In this document: positions 1-9,402 of the stretch, one piece after another
Position numbering within the stretch: position 1 is the first letter of the stretch
How the letters are laid out: every line of letters starts with the position of its first letter
DNA from: Pseudomonas viridiflava
Lineage (GTDB): Bacteria > Pseudomonadota > Gammaproteobacteria > Pseudomonadales > Pseudomonadaceae
DNA length: 64,000 nt
Assembly: GCF_900580675.1 (NCBI RefSeq)
Contig: NZ_UTBG01000181.1
Span: 33,069-97,068 of the forward strand
Reading direction: 5' to 3'
Made by a program: the position numbers and the translations under genes
The notes under the pieces: model-generated
What the model saw: only the letters and a program-made list of their open reading frames with translations
What the model was told of the DNA's origin: nothing
Database searches by the model: none

Positions 1-1
1 C

Positions 2-838
2 AAGGCCTACCGCTGCAAGGACGGTTCGATCAACCTGTTCCGCCCTGACCAGAACGCCGCGCGCATGCAGCGCAGCTGTGCACGCCTGCTGATGCCGCAC
101 GTGTCGACCGAAGATTTCATCGAAGCCTGCAAACAAGTGGTCAAGGCCAACGAGCGGTTCATCCCGCCGTACGGCAGCGGCGGCGCGCTGTACTTGCGCC
201 CGTTCGTGATCGGCACCGGTGACAACATCGGCGTGCGTACTGCGCCGGAGTTCATCTTCTCGGTGTTCGCAATCCCGGTCGGCGCCTACTTCAAGGGCGG
301 CCTGGTGCCTCACAACTTCCAGATCTCCACCTTCGACCGCGCCGCGCCCCAAGGCACCGGTGCCGCCAAGGTCGGTGGCAACTACGCTGCCAGCCTGATG
401 CCGGGCTCGGAAGCTAAAAAAGACGGTTTCGCCGACGCGATCTACCTCGACCCGATGACCCACTCGAAAATCGAAGAAGTCGGTTCGGCCAACTTCTTCG
501 GGATCACCCACGACAATAAGTTCATCACGCCGAAGTCGCCTTCGGTGCTGCCAGGCATCACCCGCCTGTCGCTGATCGAACTGGCCAAGACCCGCCTGGG
601 CCTGGAAGTGATCGAGGGCGAAGTGTTCATCGACAAACTGGATCAGTTCAAGGAAGCCGGCGCCTGCGGCACCGCTGCCGTGATTTCGCCAATCGGCGGC
701 ATCCAGTACAACGGCAAACTGCACGTGTTCCACAGCGAGACCGAAGTCGGCCCGATCACCCAGAAGCTCTATAAAGAGCTGACCGGCGTGCAAACCGGCG
801 ACGTCGAAGCGCCAGCGGGCTGGATCGTCAAGGTCTAA
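2..838 (+). CDS. ilvE: Branched-chain amino acid aminotransferase, 5'-truncated by window
   Basis: This is the C-terminal 278 residues of a class IV PLP aminotransferase that interconverts Leu, Ile and Val with their 2-oxo acids; the start lies before the window. The visible part has the eukaryotic-like BCAT signature. The segment RPFVIGTGDNIGV is followed by GTGAAKVGGNYAAS, whose Lys is the expected PLP Schiff-base residue, and by SANFFGI and the C-terminal GTAAVISPIGGI substrate/phosphate-binding region. Translation is open from base 2 to the TAA at 836-838. It stands alone, followed by a palindromic repeat. The family call is firm; the symbol follows the usual naming in Pseudomonas. Confidence 0.93.
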   Translation, partial: KAYRCKDGSINLFRPDQNAARMQRSCARLLMPHVSTEDFIEACKQVVKANERFIPPYGSGGALYLRPFVIGTGDNIGVRTAPEFIFSVFAIPVGAYFKGGLVPHNFQISTFDRAAPQGTGAAKVGGNYAASLMPGSEAKKDGFADAIYLDPMTHSKIEEVGSANFFGITHDNKFITPKSPSVLPGITRLSLIELAKTRLGLEVIEGEVFIDKLDQFKEAGACGTAAVISPIGGIQYNGKLHVFHSETEVGPITQKLYKELTGVQTGDVEAPAGWIVKV

Positions 839-860
839 GTAGCCACACCGCAAAATCCCA

Positions 861-949
861 TGTGGGAGCGGGCTTGCTCGCGAATGCGATCTGTCAGCAC
901 TGAATTCGGTGACTGACACTCCGCATTCGCGAGCAAGCCCGCTCCCACA
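861..949. repeat. REP-type inverted repeat (GTGGGAGC family)
   Basis: The left arm TGTGGGAGCGGGCTTGCTCG and its reverse complement flank about 45 bases, giving a large cruciform of about 89 bp between two convergent genes. The same arms recur at 12568-12656 and in degenerate form at 1906-1947 and 60171-60257. This is the REP doublet common in intergenic DNA of fluorescent pseudomonads. It may also stop transcription from both sides. Confidence 0.9.
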
Positions 950-966
950 TTTGCTCTGCGACAACC

Positions 967-1860
967 TCAGGATTGAGTCGGAATATTCTCCACAATCTTC
1001 TTGCCCATGCTGATCCTCGGTTCCACCCCATACCCCAACGCCTCGTAGAAACCCGCCACCGCATCATTGCCGACAGTGATCTGCAGGTTGATCTTCATGC
1101 AGCCCAGCGCCGTCAGCGCCTGCTCGGCATGCCGCACCAACGAAGCGCCCAGGCCCTGGCGCCGGTAATCAGCGTGCACCGCCACCGAATACAACCAGCC
1201 ACGATGCCCGTCGTAGCCGGCTAGAATCGTCCCGATCACGGTTTTTTTATCCGTCGCCACAAAGAACAGCCCATCGTTGACCGCCAGCTTCTTGTCAATC
1301 GCCAGGCTCGGCAGGTTGTGCGCCGTGTCGTAACCAAACGCCTGCTGCCACAAGGCAATCACGTGTGCGCGGTGCTGGCGGTCGCGATATGGCCCGATGG
1401 GGTGCCGGGACGACAACGCCTTTTCCATCACCAACGTGCGTTCGTTGCCGTGGTAGACGTCGCGCACGGTATGAAACCCCAGCCGGGTATAGAACGGCTC
1501 GGCGGTCAGCGAGGACGGCACGCTCAGTACCGAGACCCCAGCCTCGCGGGCGCGCACTTCGATTTCGATCATCAACAGCCGACCAATGCCCTGCCCTTGC
1601 AGCGCCGGCTCGACGAATACCGAACGCACCACATTGGCATCCAGCGCCGCCGTGGCGACAACCACCTGATCCTGGGTCGCCACCAGCACCACCCGGCGCT
1701 GGAGCAGGGCCAGTACCGCATCAGGGGTAAAGTTGCTCGCCACACGAGTAATCACCTCCGCCGGATAATCCCGCGCATTGCTGCTGTGCAAAGCCGCGAG
1801 GATGACCTGGCTGATTCCCTCGGCATCGGCTGCCTGGGCGGTACGGACGGCGGTAGACAT
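967..1860 (-). CDS. Tandem GNAT acetyltransferase
   Basis: A 297-residue cytosolic protein built of two GNAT folds. The N-terminal copy (about 1-145) contains the acetyl-CoA loop LQGQGIGRLLM, and the C-terminal copy (about 155-290) contains YRRQGLGASLV (R/Q-x-x-G-x-G/A). It is predicted to transfer an acetyl group from acetyl-CoA to an unknown amine. The ATG at 1858-1860 is chosen because AGGAGG lies 3-8 bases upstream; a longer open frame runs to 1995 but covers a repeat and has no ribosome site. It is convergent with the upstream aminotransferase gene. The substrate is unknown. Confidence 0.88.
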   Translation of the reverse strand: MSTAVRTAQAADAEGISQVILAALHSSNARDYPAEVITRVASNFTPDAVLALLQRRVVLVATQDQVVVATAALDANVVRSVFVEPALQGQGIGRLLMIEIEVRAREAGVSVLSVPSSLTAEPFYTRLGFHTVRDVYHGNERTLVMEKALSSRHPIGPYRDRQHRAHVIALWQQAFGYDTAHNLPSLAIDKKLAVNDGLFFVATDKKTVIGTILAGYDGHRGWLYSVAVHADYRRQGLGASLVRHAEQALTALGCMKINLQITVGNDAVAGFYEALGYGVEPRISMGKKIVENIPTQS

Positions 1861-1905
1861 GATTCCTCCTGGCGAACACGGCGCTAACGAACACCACAAT
1901 ACCAA

Positions 1906-1947
1906 TGTGGGAGGGAGCGTGCCCTGGCCCCGTAGCCCGCTCCCGCA
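1906..1947. repeat. Degenerate REP element
   Basis: TGTGGGAGGGAGCGTGCC and GCCCGCTCCCGCA form an imperfect inverted repeat followed by a T run, between two minus-strand genes. It is a shortened, mutated relative of the element at 861-949. Confidence 0.6.
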
Positions 1948-1951
1948 TTTT

Positions 1952-2785
1952 TTAACCGTGCCCACTTGAAATTCGCTTGCCGGCCTTGGTGCCAATCAGC
2001 TTCGCCTGCCCGTCCTTCTGCTTGCCCGTACGCGCCTCGCTGATCAACCCCGGGATCAACTTGCCCTCCGGCAGGTTCTTCCAGAAACGGCTGGGCAGAT
2101 GCCCTTCCATCACTTTGGGGTTCAAGCGTGCCGGGTTGAAAATGTGGCTGTAGTAGGTGAGCCACATGCCGCTGTGTGGGTCTTCGACATTCTGCGCCAG
2201 TTGCCGCCAGGCTTCGGGGCACTCGCGTTGATGAATCAGCTGTTCACCGTCGTAATAAACCCCATCCAGCGGCGTGGCGATCATCCAGCGATGGCGCCCC
2301 ATGCGCCCCACAAAGCGCTGGCTGGCGCTTTTCAGAATGTCGTGGGCCGGCTCGTGCCAGGCCACATACTCCGGCAGCTCAGTCCCCGCCTCTGCGGGCA
2401 ATGCGATAAACCGCACAAACGCATGCAGGTGGTGCGCCTCGCGACTGACTTGCTTGATGCGCCGCTGCAATTCGCTGCCGAGTTTGTCCCCGGCCAGCAT
2501 CGCCGTGCGGTCACCATGGCTGACGCGCCACAGCACTTCGTACAGCAGGCTCCAACGCTGGTCGCCGTGGTAACAGGCGGCCGATTCGAGTAACTCAAGC
2601 AACGCCTTGGGGATCCGCGCCTGAAACGGCCCAAGCCCTTCAGGAACCGGCTCATCCGTGGCAAACAGGTCCGCCACCTCGGCCTCGCCCCAACTCACTT
2701 GGCTCGGGTCGACCTGATGGCTGAGCAGCCAGCGCGCCTGTTCGCGCCAGGTGCTGAACAGGTTGTCGCATTCCAGGCTGATCAT
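1952..2785 (-). CDS. DUF4130 / TIGR03915-type DNA metabolism protein
   Basis: A 277-residue protein of the DUF4130 family (TIGR03915, 'probable DNA metabolism protein'), which in many bacteria sits beside a radical SAM partner, as here. No catalytic mechanism is established for the family. Recognisable parts are the N-terminal LECDNLFSTWREQARW stretch, a central YHGDQRWSLLYEVLWR helix, and a C-terminal region containing SHIFNPARLNP and LPSRFWKNLPEG. The ATG at 2785 overlaps the TGA of the radical SAM gene (ATGA), indicating translational coupling; a GTG six bases upstream is the alternative start. It should share the LexA-controlled promoter at 4018-4033. The family call is good and the function is unknown. 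Confidence 0.85.
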   Translation of the reverse strand: MISLECDNLFSTWREQARWLLSHQVDPSQVSWGEAEVADLFATDEPVPEGLGPFQARIPKALLELLESAACYHGDQRWSLLYEVLWRVSHGDRTAMLAGDKLGSELQRRIKQVSREAHHLHAFVRFIALPAEAGTELPEYVAWHEPAHDILKSASQRFVGRMGRHRWMIATPLDGVYYDGEQLIHQRECPEAWRQLAQNVEDPHSGMWLTYYSHIFNPARLNPKVMEGHLPSRFWKNLPEGKLIPGLISEARTGKQKDGQAKLIGTKAGKRISSGHG

Positions 2786-4002
2786 CCCCACAGTCCCATT
2801 TGTTGCGGTTGCGGGCGGTCGCGCAGTTGTTCGCGCAGCAGCACGCTGGTGCTCTCTGCCTGTTGTGGGTGGTAGTCGCTGGTGATGAAAAACGGCTTGG
2901 CCTTGGCCAGCACGCAGCGCATGCGGGCCAAGTCTTCGAAGCGGATCTCGCGTTCACGGCGCAAGTCCACCAGGCGCTGGGTGGTGCGCAGGCCAATGCC
3001 CGGAATACGCGCGATCAGGGTCGGCTCGGCGCGGTTCAGGTCCAGCGGGAACACGTCGCGGTGTTCCAGGGCCCAGGCCAGCTTGGGGTCGATATCCAAC
3101 GCCAGGTGGCCAGGGCCCTCGAACAGTTCGCCGGCGCTGAAGCCGTAGCTGCGCAGCAGAAAGTCCGCCTGGTACAAACGGTGCTCGCGCATCAGCGGTG
3201 GCGCGGCCAGTGGCACGCTTTTCGGGCTGTTGGGGATGGGGCTGAACGCCGAGTAATACACGCGGCGCAACTTGAAGTTGCCGTACAACGCCTCGGCGCC
3301 GTGGAGGATGGTGCTGTCGTCGGTGTCATCGGCGCCGACGATAAGTTGCGTGCTCTGCCCTGCCGGGGCAAACCGGGGGGCACGCGGTTCGTTGCGTACC
3401 GTCTGCTCACCGGTGTAAATGGTCTGCATCGCCTGTTTTATCGACACGATCTTTTTTTCCGGCGCCAGGGTCTGCAGGCTGGCCTCGGTGGGCAGCTCGA
3501 TATTCACGCTCAGGCGATCGGCGTAGCGCCCGGCCTCGGCAATCAACGCAGGGTCTGCATCGGGAATGGTCTTGAGGTGGATGTAACCGCGAAAGTCATG
3601 CTCTTCGCGCAACAGCTTGGCGACTCGCACCAACTGCTCCATGGTGTAGTCGGACGAACGGATGATGCCGGAACTGAGAAACAGCCCGCTGACGCAATTA
3701 CGCCGGTAGAAATCCAGGGTCAGGGTCACCACCTCCTCCGGGCTGAAGCGTGCGCGGGGCACGTCGCTGGAGCGGCGGTTGACGCAGTATTGGCAGTCGT
3801 AGAGGCAGAAGTTGGTGAGCAGCACCTTGAGCAGCGAAACGCAGCGCCCGTCCGGTGTGTAGCTGTGGCAGATGCCCATGCCATCGGTGGAACCCAGCCC
3901 CGCCTTGCCCTCCGAGCTGCGCTTGGGCGCGCCGCTGCTGGCGCACGAGGCGTCATACTTGGCGGCGTCGGCGAGGATGCTGAGTTTTTCGATCAACTGC
4001 AT
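2782..4002 (-). CDS. Radical SAM protein, putative DNA modification/repair (TIGR03916-type)
   Basis: A 406-residue radical SAM enzyme. The [4Fe-4S] cluster motif is CLYDCQYC (Cys66, Cys70, Cys73), preceded by the family-typical GICHSYTPDGRCVS. The C-terminal part carries a helix-hairpin-helix-like segment, IARIPGIGLRTTQRL, typical of DNA-binding repair proteins. TIGR03916 members occur with DUF4130 proteins, and the pair overlaps by 4 bp here. A consensus LexA box lies 16-31 bases before the ATG, so SOS induction is likely. By analogy with spore photoproduct lyase it may reverse a DNA lesion, but that is inference; the substrate is unknown. Confidence 0.88.
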   Translation of the reverse strand: MQLIEKLSILADAAKYDASCASSGAPKRSSEGKAGLGSTDGMGICHSYTPDGRCVSLLKVLLTNFCLYDCQYCVNRRSSDVPRARFSPEEVVTLTLDFYRRNCVSGLFLSSGIIRSSDYTMEQLVRVAKLLREEHDFRGYIHLKTIPDADPALIAEAGRYADRLSVNIELPTEASLQTLAPEKKIVSIKQAMQTIYTGEQTVRNEPRAPRFAPAGQSTQLIVGADDTDDSTILHGAEALYGNFKLRRVYYSAFSPIPNSPKSVPLAAPPLMREHRLYQADFLLRSYGFSAGELFEGPGHLALDIDPKLAWALEHRDVFPLDLNRAEPTLIARIPGIGLRTTQRLVDLRREREIRFEDLARMRCVLAKAKPFFITSDYHPQQAESTSVLLREQLRDRPQPQQMGLWG

Positions 4003-4017
4003 GGAGGGCTACCGATA

Positions 4018-4033
4018 CTGGTTTTTTGTACAG
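4018..4033 (-). promoter_or_regulatory. LexA (SOS) box
   Basis: CTGGTTTTTTGTACAG fits CTG-N10-CAG and extends outward as TACTG...CAGTA on both sides. It lies directly upstream of the radical SAM start at 4002, where a repressor would block the promoter. The site is close to the Pseudomonas LexA consensus, and the repair-like genes behind it support the call. Confidence 0.85.
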
Positions 4034-4068
4034 TATCAGGCAGCCCCGAGTGTCACAAGTGCAGTCTG

Positions 4069-5406
4069 TCAGCTGGCAGTCGCCAACAGCAGGTCCTGCA
4101 CCGAACGCCCCTTGCCGCGCCCGCGGTCCAGCGCATACAGCGACGCCGCAATCTCATCCGCGCGGATCGGCAGCACCGACAGCAGTGTATCGCTCAAGCC
4201 GTGGCTGGCCTGACTGAAGCCCTGGATGTAGATGCCGGCCTGGCAGCGCTCGTCGGTGACGATGCGGTAGTCGCGGCTCACTTCAAAATCGCCCATGTAG
4301 GATTCCAGCGGCGCCAGCAGTTCGCGGTGCATCTGGCGCTCATAGCCGGTGGCGAGGATCACGGCGTCGTAATGATTGACGCAGGTTTCGCCGTTGGCGT
4401 TGTTGCGCAGGCTCAGTTCGATGCCCAGCGGGCCTGGGGTAGCCTTCTCGACCACGGTCATGGTACGGAACGCCTGGCGCGCGATGCCGGAGACTTTCTG
4501 GCGATAGAAAATCCCGTAGATTCGCTCGATCAGGTCCAAGTCGACCACCGAATAGTTGGTGTTCTGGTACTCGGCGACCAGGCGCTCACGCTCGGCGCCG
4601 ACCTGCTGGAACACCAGGTCGGTAAACGCCGGCGAGAACACTTCGTTGACGAATGGGCTGTCATCGGCCGGCTTCAGCGCCGAACCGCGCAGGATCATGT
4701 CGACCTGCACCGACGGGAAGCTGTCGTTCAAATCGATAAAGGCTTCGGCCGCGCTCTGGCCACCACCGATGATCGCGATGCGCATTGCCTTGCCTTCTAC
4801 GCAAGGCTGCTGGGCCATACGCTCCAGGTACTGGGAATGGTGGAACACCCGGCTGTCGCCCTTGAGCGCCTTGAAGGCTTCGGGAATGCGCGGTGTGCCA
4901 CCGGCGCTGACCACCACCGAACGGGTAGTGCGCACATGCTGCTCGCCCAACGCATCGCGGGAGATCACGCGCAGCGCCTCGACCTGCTGCTGGTGCAGGA
5001 TCGGCTCGATCGCCAGCACTTCTTCGCCATAGCGCGCCTGGGCCTGGAACTGCCCGGCGACCCAGCGCAGGTAGTCGTTGTACTCCATGCGGCACGGGTA
5101 GAAGGTGCCCAGGTTGATGAAGTCCACCAGGCGGTCGTGGGCTTTCAGGTAATTCACGAAAGAGTACGGGCTGGTGGGGTTGCGCAGGGTTACCAGGTCC
5201 TTGAGGAACGAAATCTGCAGTTCACTCTGGGTCACCAGGGTATTGCCGTGCCAGCGGTAGTCGGCCTGCTTGTCGAGGAACAGCACGTCCAGTTTGCCCT
5301 GGGCCTTTTCGCGCTCCTGCAGGGCGATGGCCAGCGCCAGGTTCGAAGGGCCGAAACCGATACCGATCAGGTCGTGAACCGCGGGCGAAGCAATTGCCTG
5401 TGTCAT
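4069..5406 (-). CDS. pvdA: L-ornithine N5-monooxygenase (pyoverdine biosynthesis)
   Basis: A 445-residue FAD/NADPH enzyme that hydroxylates the side-chain N of L-ornithine, the first committed step towards the hydroxamate iron ligands of pyoverdine. It has the FAD site GIGFGPSNLALA near residue 15, the segment DYRWHGNTL, the NADPH-binding site IIGGGQSAAEAF in the middle, and the C-terminal ATGYERQ motif. Its length matches P. aeruginosa PvdA (about 443). A PvdS-type promoter motif lies upstream at 5491-5514, consistent with iron-starvation control. Its neighbours fpvI and pvdRT-opmQ support the identification. Confidence 0.97.
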   Translation of the reverse strand: MTQAIASPAVHDLIGIGFGPSNLALAIALQEREKAQGKLDVLFLDKQADYRWHGNTLVTQSELQISFLKDLVTLRNPTSPYSFVNYLKAHDRLVDFINLGTFYPCRMEYNDYLRWVAGQFQAQARYGEEVLAIEPILHQQQVEALRVISRDALGEQHVRTTRSVVVSAGGTPRIPEAFKALKGDSRVFHHSQYLERMAQQPCVEGKAMRIAIIGGGQSAAEAFIDLNDSFPSVQVDMILRGSALKPADDSPFVNEVFSPAFTDLVFQQVGAERERLVAEYQNTNYSVVDLDLIERIYGIFYRQKVSGIARQAFRTMTVVEKATPGPLGIELSLRNNANGETCVNHYDAVILATGYERQMHRELLAPLESYMGDFEVSRDYRIVTDERCQAGIYIQGFSQASHGLSDTLLSVLPIRADEIAASLYALDRGRGKGRSVQDLLLATAS

Positions 5407-5490
5407 TCCAGTGTCCTCTGGATAAGCCCCTTGGCGGTTGGGGCGGGAATACCTTCAAGGCCTGAGCAACAGGCCGTGTGTTGATAGGAA

Positions 5491-5514
5491 ACGAGGACAA
5501 TGAAATAAAATTTA
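5491..5514 (-). promoter_or_regulatory. PvdS iron-starvation promoter upstream of pvdA
   Basis: On the minus strand the motif is TAAAT, 16 bases, then CGT, the IS-box pattern recognised by the PvdS sigma factor. It lies about 85-108 bases before the pvdA start, between fpvI and pvdA. Confidence 0.85.
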
Positions 5515-5526
5515 ACTGATCGCTGA

Positions 5527-6009
5527 TCAGTAGGCTTCCCACTCGCGCATCCGCACCCGGCAGTGCTTCATGGCGTTGACGATATGTTTTTCCACCAGTG
5601 CGCGGGAAATGTTCAGGCGTTCGGCAATTTGCAGGTGGGTCAAACCCTCGAGCTTGCGCAGCAGGAAGCTGTCGCGGCAGGCCTGCGGCAACTCGGCCAG
5701 GGCGCGTTCAAGCATTTCCAGGCGCTGGCCGTGATCGTGGGTGGTGTGGGGCGAACAGGCGGCAAAGCGTTCTTCGCTGTCCAGCACCTCCAGGGGTTCG
5801 GTCTGGCGCAAGGCGTTGCGCCGGTGGCCGTCGATCACCAGGTTGAGCGCGGTGCGATACAAGAAAGCGCGGGGTTGGTCGATGGGGGTGTCGCTGGAAC
5901 GCTCCAGCACCCGCACATAAGCGTCATGCACCACATCCTCGGCCACCTGACGGTTGCCCAGCTTGGCGTTCAGGAAACACACCAGCTCGCGATAGTAGTT
6001 TTCCAACAT
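5527..6009 (-). CDS. fpvI: ECF sigma factor, FpvI-type
   Basis: A 160-residue ECF sigma factor of the FecI/FpvI group, expected to direct transcription of the ferripyoverdine receptor gene when pyoverdine is bound. Region 2 holds AEDVVHDAYVRVLER and the segment RAFLYRTALNLVIDGHRR; region 4 holds LPQACRDSFLLRKLEGLTH and the recognition helix AERLNISRALVEKHI. The ATG at 6009 has GGGAGT four bases upstream and gives the usual FpvI length of about 159; the open frame runs to 6093 without support. A Fur-like site lies upstream. The anti-sigma gene fpvR, which in P. aeruginosa lies between fpvI and pvdR, is absent here. Confidence 0.9.
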   Translation of the reverse strand: MLENYYRELVCFLNAKLGNRQVAEDVVHDAYVRVLERSSDTPIDQPRAFLYRTALNLVIDGHRRNALRQTEPLEVLDSEERFAACSPHTTHDHGQRLEMLERALAELPQACRDSFLLRKLEGLTHLQIAERLNISRALVEKHIVNAMKHCRVRMREWEAY

Positions 6010-6095
6010 GACTCCCGACCGCGGGGTGGCGGCATGATCCTTGAGTGCAAAAAAAGGCAGTGTGTTCAGTAATGGCAGTTTGGGTGTGTGCAATT

Positions 6096-6114
6096 TATAG
6101 TAATTCTCATCTAC
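6096..6114 (-). promoter_or_regulatory. Fur box upstream of fpvI
   Basis: GTAGATGAGAATTACTATA on the minus strand resembles the 19-bp Fur consensus (GATAATGATAATCATTATC type). It lies about 90 bases upstream of fpvI, where iron-loaded Fur would repress it. Confidence 0.72.
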
Positions 6115-6183
6115 TTTTAAAGCAGACTTGCATCAACGGTGATTTTTTTCTTCGTCACAGGTGTTTCAACCGATGTAAACACC

Positions 6184-6207
6184 TAAATTTTCGGGCAATT
6201 CTCTCGT
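6184..6207 (+). promoter_or_regulatory. PvdS iron-starvation promoter upstream of pvdR
   Basis: TAAAT, 16 bases, then CGT on the plus strand, ending 53 bases before the pvdR start. It has the same spacing as the pvdA motif at 5491-5514, so synthesis and export would be co-induced by PvdS. Confidence 0.85.
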
Positions 6208-6260
6208 ATAACAGTCAGCCCCCGCGCCTGCGGTCCACATTTCCTGGCTGGAACCAACGC

Positions 6261-7430
6261 ATGAAACGCCCTCGCCCCGCCCGACGCGCCTTGCTCGTTA
6301 TCGCATGCCTGATACCTATCATCGCAGTGGCCGCGTGGCAGGTGCTGCCGCCGGGGCGTGACACCCTGACCACCGTCACCGTGACCCGTGGCAATATCGA
6401 AAACAGCGTTACGGCCCTGGGCACCCTGCAACCACGGCGTTATGTAGACGTGGGCGCCCAGGCCTCCGGGCAGATCCGCGAGATCCACGTCGAGGCCGGC
6501 GACCAGGTCAAGGAAGGCCAACTGCTGGTCGAGATCGACCCGTCCACGCAAAAAGCCAAGCTCGATGCCAGCCGCTACGCCATTGAAAATCTCCAGGCCC
6601 AGTTGCAGGAGCAGAAAGCCCAGCATGAACTGGCGCGTCAGAAGTACCAGCGCCAGCAGCGCCTGGCAGCCGGCAACGCGACCCGCGAAGAAGACGTGCA
6701 AACCGCCAAGGCCGAACTGAGCGCCACCCAGGCCCGGGTCGACATGTTCCAGGCGCAGATTCGCCAGGCCCAGGCGAGCCTGCGCAGCGACGAAGCCGAG
6801 TTGGGCTATACACGTATTTATGCGCCGATGACCGGTACCGTGGTCGCGGTGGACGCGCGGGTCGGCCAGACCCTCAACGCCCAACAGCAGACGCCGCTGA
6901 TCCTGCGCATCGCCAAGTTGTCACCGATGACCGTGTGGGCCGAAGTGTCGGAAGCCGATATCGGCCACGTCAAACCGGGCATGACCGCCTACTTCACCAC
7001 CCTCAGCGGCGGCAACCGGCGCTGGACCAGCACCGTGCGGCAGATCCTGCCGATCCCGCCCAAGCCGCTGAATGAAACCCAGGGCAGCGGCAGCCCGAAC
7101 AGCTCCGGCAAAAGCGGCAGCGGCCGCGTGGTGCTGTACACGGTGCTGCTGGATGTGGACAACAGCGACAACACGTTGATGGCCGAGATGACCACCCAGG
7201 TGTTTTTTGTCGCCGCCGAAGCCAGGGACACCCTCACCGTACCGGTCGCCGCGTTGCAAGGCACGACCAGCGCCGACAAGCAGATCGCCCGGGTGGTGGC
7301 CGCAAACGGCCGCATCGAAGAGCGCGAGGTGCGCCTGGGCATCAGCGATCGCCTGCGCGTGCAGGTGCTCGATGGCCTGCACGAAGGCGATCACCTGCTG
7401 ATCGGCCCGGCCGACGGCAACGGGGGTTGA
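6261..7430 (+). CDS. pvdR: Pyoverdine efflux periplasmic adaptor PvdR
   Basis: A 389-residue MacA-type membrane fusion protein linking the PvdT pump to the OpmQ channel for export and recycling of pyoverdine. It has an N-terminal signal anchor ([16 protein letters not shown]), the lipoyl half-motif [20 protein letters not shown], a long helical hairpin (about 95-180, Gln/Ala-rich), the second lipoyl half [22 protein letters not shown], then beta-barrel and membrane-proximal domains. The ATG at 6261 matches the family length; the open frame extends to 6045 but would cover the promoter. First gene of pvdR-pvdT-opmQ. Confidence 0.95.
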   Translation: MKRPRPARRALLVIACLIPIIAVAAWQVLPPGRDTLTTVTVTRGNIENSVTALGTLQPRRYVDVGAQASGQIREIHVEAGDQVKEGQLLVEIDPSTQKAKLDASRYAIENLQAQLQEQKAQHELARQKYQRQQRLAAGNATREEDVQTAKAELSATQARVDMFQAQIRQAQASLRSDEAELGYTRIYAPMTGTVVAVDARVGQTLNAQQQTPLILRIAKLSPMTVWAEVSEADIGHVKPGMTAYFTTLSGGNRRWTSTVRQILPIPPKPLNETQGSGSPNSSGKSGSGRVVLYTVLLDVDNSDNTLMAEMTTQVFFVAAEARDTLTVPVAALQGTTSADKQIARVVAANGRIEEREVRLGISDRLRVQVLDGLHEGDHLLIGPADGNGG

Positions 7431-7431
7431 G

Positions 7432-9402
7432 TTGACCACGCCCCTGATCGAACTCAAGAACATCCGCAAATCCTACGGCGGCGGCGACAGCCCGCAGGTC
7501 GATGTATTGCGTGGCATCGACCTGTCGATCCATGCCGGGGAGTTCGTGGCGATTGTCGGTGCCTCCGGTTCCGGCAAGTCCACGTTGATGAACATCCTCG
7601 GCTGCCTCGACCGCCCCAGCGTCGGCGAGTACCTGTTCGCCGGGGAAAACGTCGCGCACCTGGACAGCGACGAACTGGCCTGGCTGCGCCGCGAAGCCTT
7701 CGGTTTCGTATTCCAGGGCTATCACCTGATCCCCTCGGGCTCGGCCCAGGAAAACGTCGAGATGCCGGCGATCTATGCCGGCATCAGCGCCGCCGAGCGG
7801 CATGCCCGCGCCAGCGCCCTGCTCACCCGCCTGGGCCTGGCCGAGCGGACCGGCAACCGTCCCCATCAGCTGTCCGGTGGCCAACAGCAGCGCGTGTCGA
7901 TCGCTCGCGCACTGATGAACGGCGGGCACATCATCCTGGCCGATGAACCCACCGGCGCCCTCGACAGCCACAGCGGCGCCGAGGTGATGACCTTGCTCGA
8001 CGAGCTGGCCGGCCAGGGCCACGTGGTGATCCTGATTACCCACGACCGCGAAGTGGCGGCGCGGGCCAACCGCATCATCGAGATTCGCGACGGCCTGATC
8101 ATCAGTGACTCGGCCGCAGGCGCCGTGGCAGCGCCTGCAACCGCGACAGGCGCCCTGCAAGCGGTGGACCTGCGCCAGCGCCTGGTCGACGGCGCCGAAC
8201 ACAACGGCGCCTGGAAAGCCGAATTGGTGGACGCAGTGCAAGCGGCGTGGCGGGTGATGTGGATCAACCGCTTCCGCACCGCGCTGACCCTGCTGGGGAT
8301 CATCATCGGCGTGGCGTCGGTGGTGGTGATGCTGGCGGTGGGTGAAGGCAGCAAACGCCAGGTCATGGAGCAGATGGGCGCCTTCGGTTCGAACATTCTG
8401 TATGTCAGCGGCTCCTCACCGAACCCGCGCACGCCACCGGGCATCATTACCCCGGAGGATGTCGCCGCGCTGGCGACCCTGCCGCAGGTCAAGCGCATCA
8501 TGCCGGTCAACGGCGCCGAAGCCGGTGTGCGCTTTGGCAACATCGACTACATGGCCTATGTGGGCGGCAACGACACCAATTTCCCGGTCATCTTCAACTG
8601 GCCGGTGGTGGAAGGCAGTTATTTCACCGAGGCCGACGAGCGCTCCGCCGCCACCGTCGCGGTGATCGGTGCGCGGGTACGCGACAAGCTGTTCAAAGGC
8701 CTGGTCAGCCCCATCGGCCAATACATCCTGATCGAAAACGTGCCGTTCCAGGTGATCGGTGTGCTTCAGGAAAAGGGCTCCAGTTCCGGCAACACCGACA
8801 GCGATGACCGCATCGCCATCCCCTACACCTCCGCCAGCATTCGCTTGTTCGGCACCTATAACCCCGAGTACGTGGTGATCGCCGCGGCCGACGGCAACCG
8901 GGTGCAGGAGGCCGAACTGGCGATCAACCAAATGCTGCAGCGCCTGCACCATGGCAAGCCGGATTACCACCTGACCAACAACGCGGCCATGATCCAGGCC
9001 GAGGCGCGCACGCAGAACACCCTGTCGCTGATGCTGGGATCGATCGCCGCGATTTCCCTGTTGGTGGGCGGCATCGGCGTGATGAACATCATGCTGATGA
9101 CGGTGCGCGAGAGGACCCGCGAAATCGGCATTCGCATGGCCACCGGTGCTCGCCAGCGCGACATCCTGCGCCAGTTCCTGACCGAGGCGGTGATGCTCTC
9201 GGTGGTTGGCGGTCTGTGCGGCATCGCCCTGGCGCTGCTGGTGGGCGGCGTGCTGGTGCTGGCCAAAGTGGCGGTGCAGTTTTCCCTGGTGGCCGTGCTT
9301 GGCGCGTTTGGTTGCGCGCTGGTCACCGGCGTCGTATTCGGCTTCATGCCGGCCCGTAAAGCTGCCCGGCTCGATCCGGTTAAGGCGTTGACCAGTGAAT
9401 AA
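7432..9402 (+). CDS. pvdT: Pyoverdine efflux ABC transporter PvdT (ATPase-permease fusion)
   Basis: A 656-residue MacB-type inner-membrane protein. The N-terminal ATPase has Walker [10 protein letters not shown], signature LSGGQQQR, and Walker [12 protein letters not shown] with a following ITHD switch. After a linker, a transmembrane helix ([19 protein letters not shown]) leads into a large periplasmic MacB-PCD domain, and three C-terminal helices of the FtsX fold end the protein. The start is TTG at 7432, one base after the pvdR stop; homologues begin at the equivalent MxTPLIEL. It energises release of pyoverdine with PvdR and OpmQ. Confidence 0.95.
   Translation: MTTPLIELKNIRKSYGGGDSPQVDVLRGIDLSIHAGEFVAIVGASGSGKSTLMNILGCLDRPSVGEYLFAGENVAHLDSDELAWLRREAFGFVFQGYHLIPSGSAQENVEMPAIYAGISAAERHARASALLTRLGLAERTGNRPHQLSGGQQQRVSIARALMNGGHIILADEPTGALDSHSGAEVMTLLDELAGQGHVVILITHDREVAARANRIIEIRDGLIISDSAAGAVAAPATATGALQAVDLRQRLVDGAEHNGAWKAELVDAVQAAWRVMWINRFRTALTLLGIIIGVASVVVMLAVGEGSKRQVMEQMGAFGSNILYVSGSSPNPRTPPGIITPEDVAALATLPQVKRIMPVNGAEAGVRFGNIDYMAYVGGNDTNFPVIFNWPVVEGSYFTEADERSAATVAVIGARVRDKLFKGLVSPIGQYILIENVPFQVIGVLQEKGSSSGNTDSDDRIAIPYTSASIRLFGTYNPEYVVIAAADGNRVQEAELAINQMLQRLHHGKPDYHLTNNAAMIQAEARTQNTLSLMLGSIAAISLLVGGIGVMNIMLMTVRERTREIGIRMATGARQRDILRQFLTEAVMLSVVGGLCGIALALLVGGVLVLAKVAVQFSLVAVLGAFGCALVTGVVFGFMPARKAARLDPVKALTSE

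Noticed and set aside
2800..5484. 894-codon open frame on the plus strand
   Set aside because: It is antisense to the radical SAM gene and pvdA, has His/Gln/Val-rich composition typical of a reverse-complement shadow in GC-rich DNA, and matches no family.
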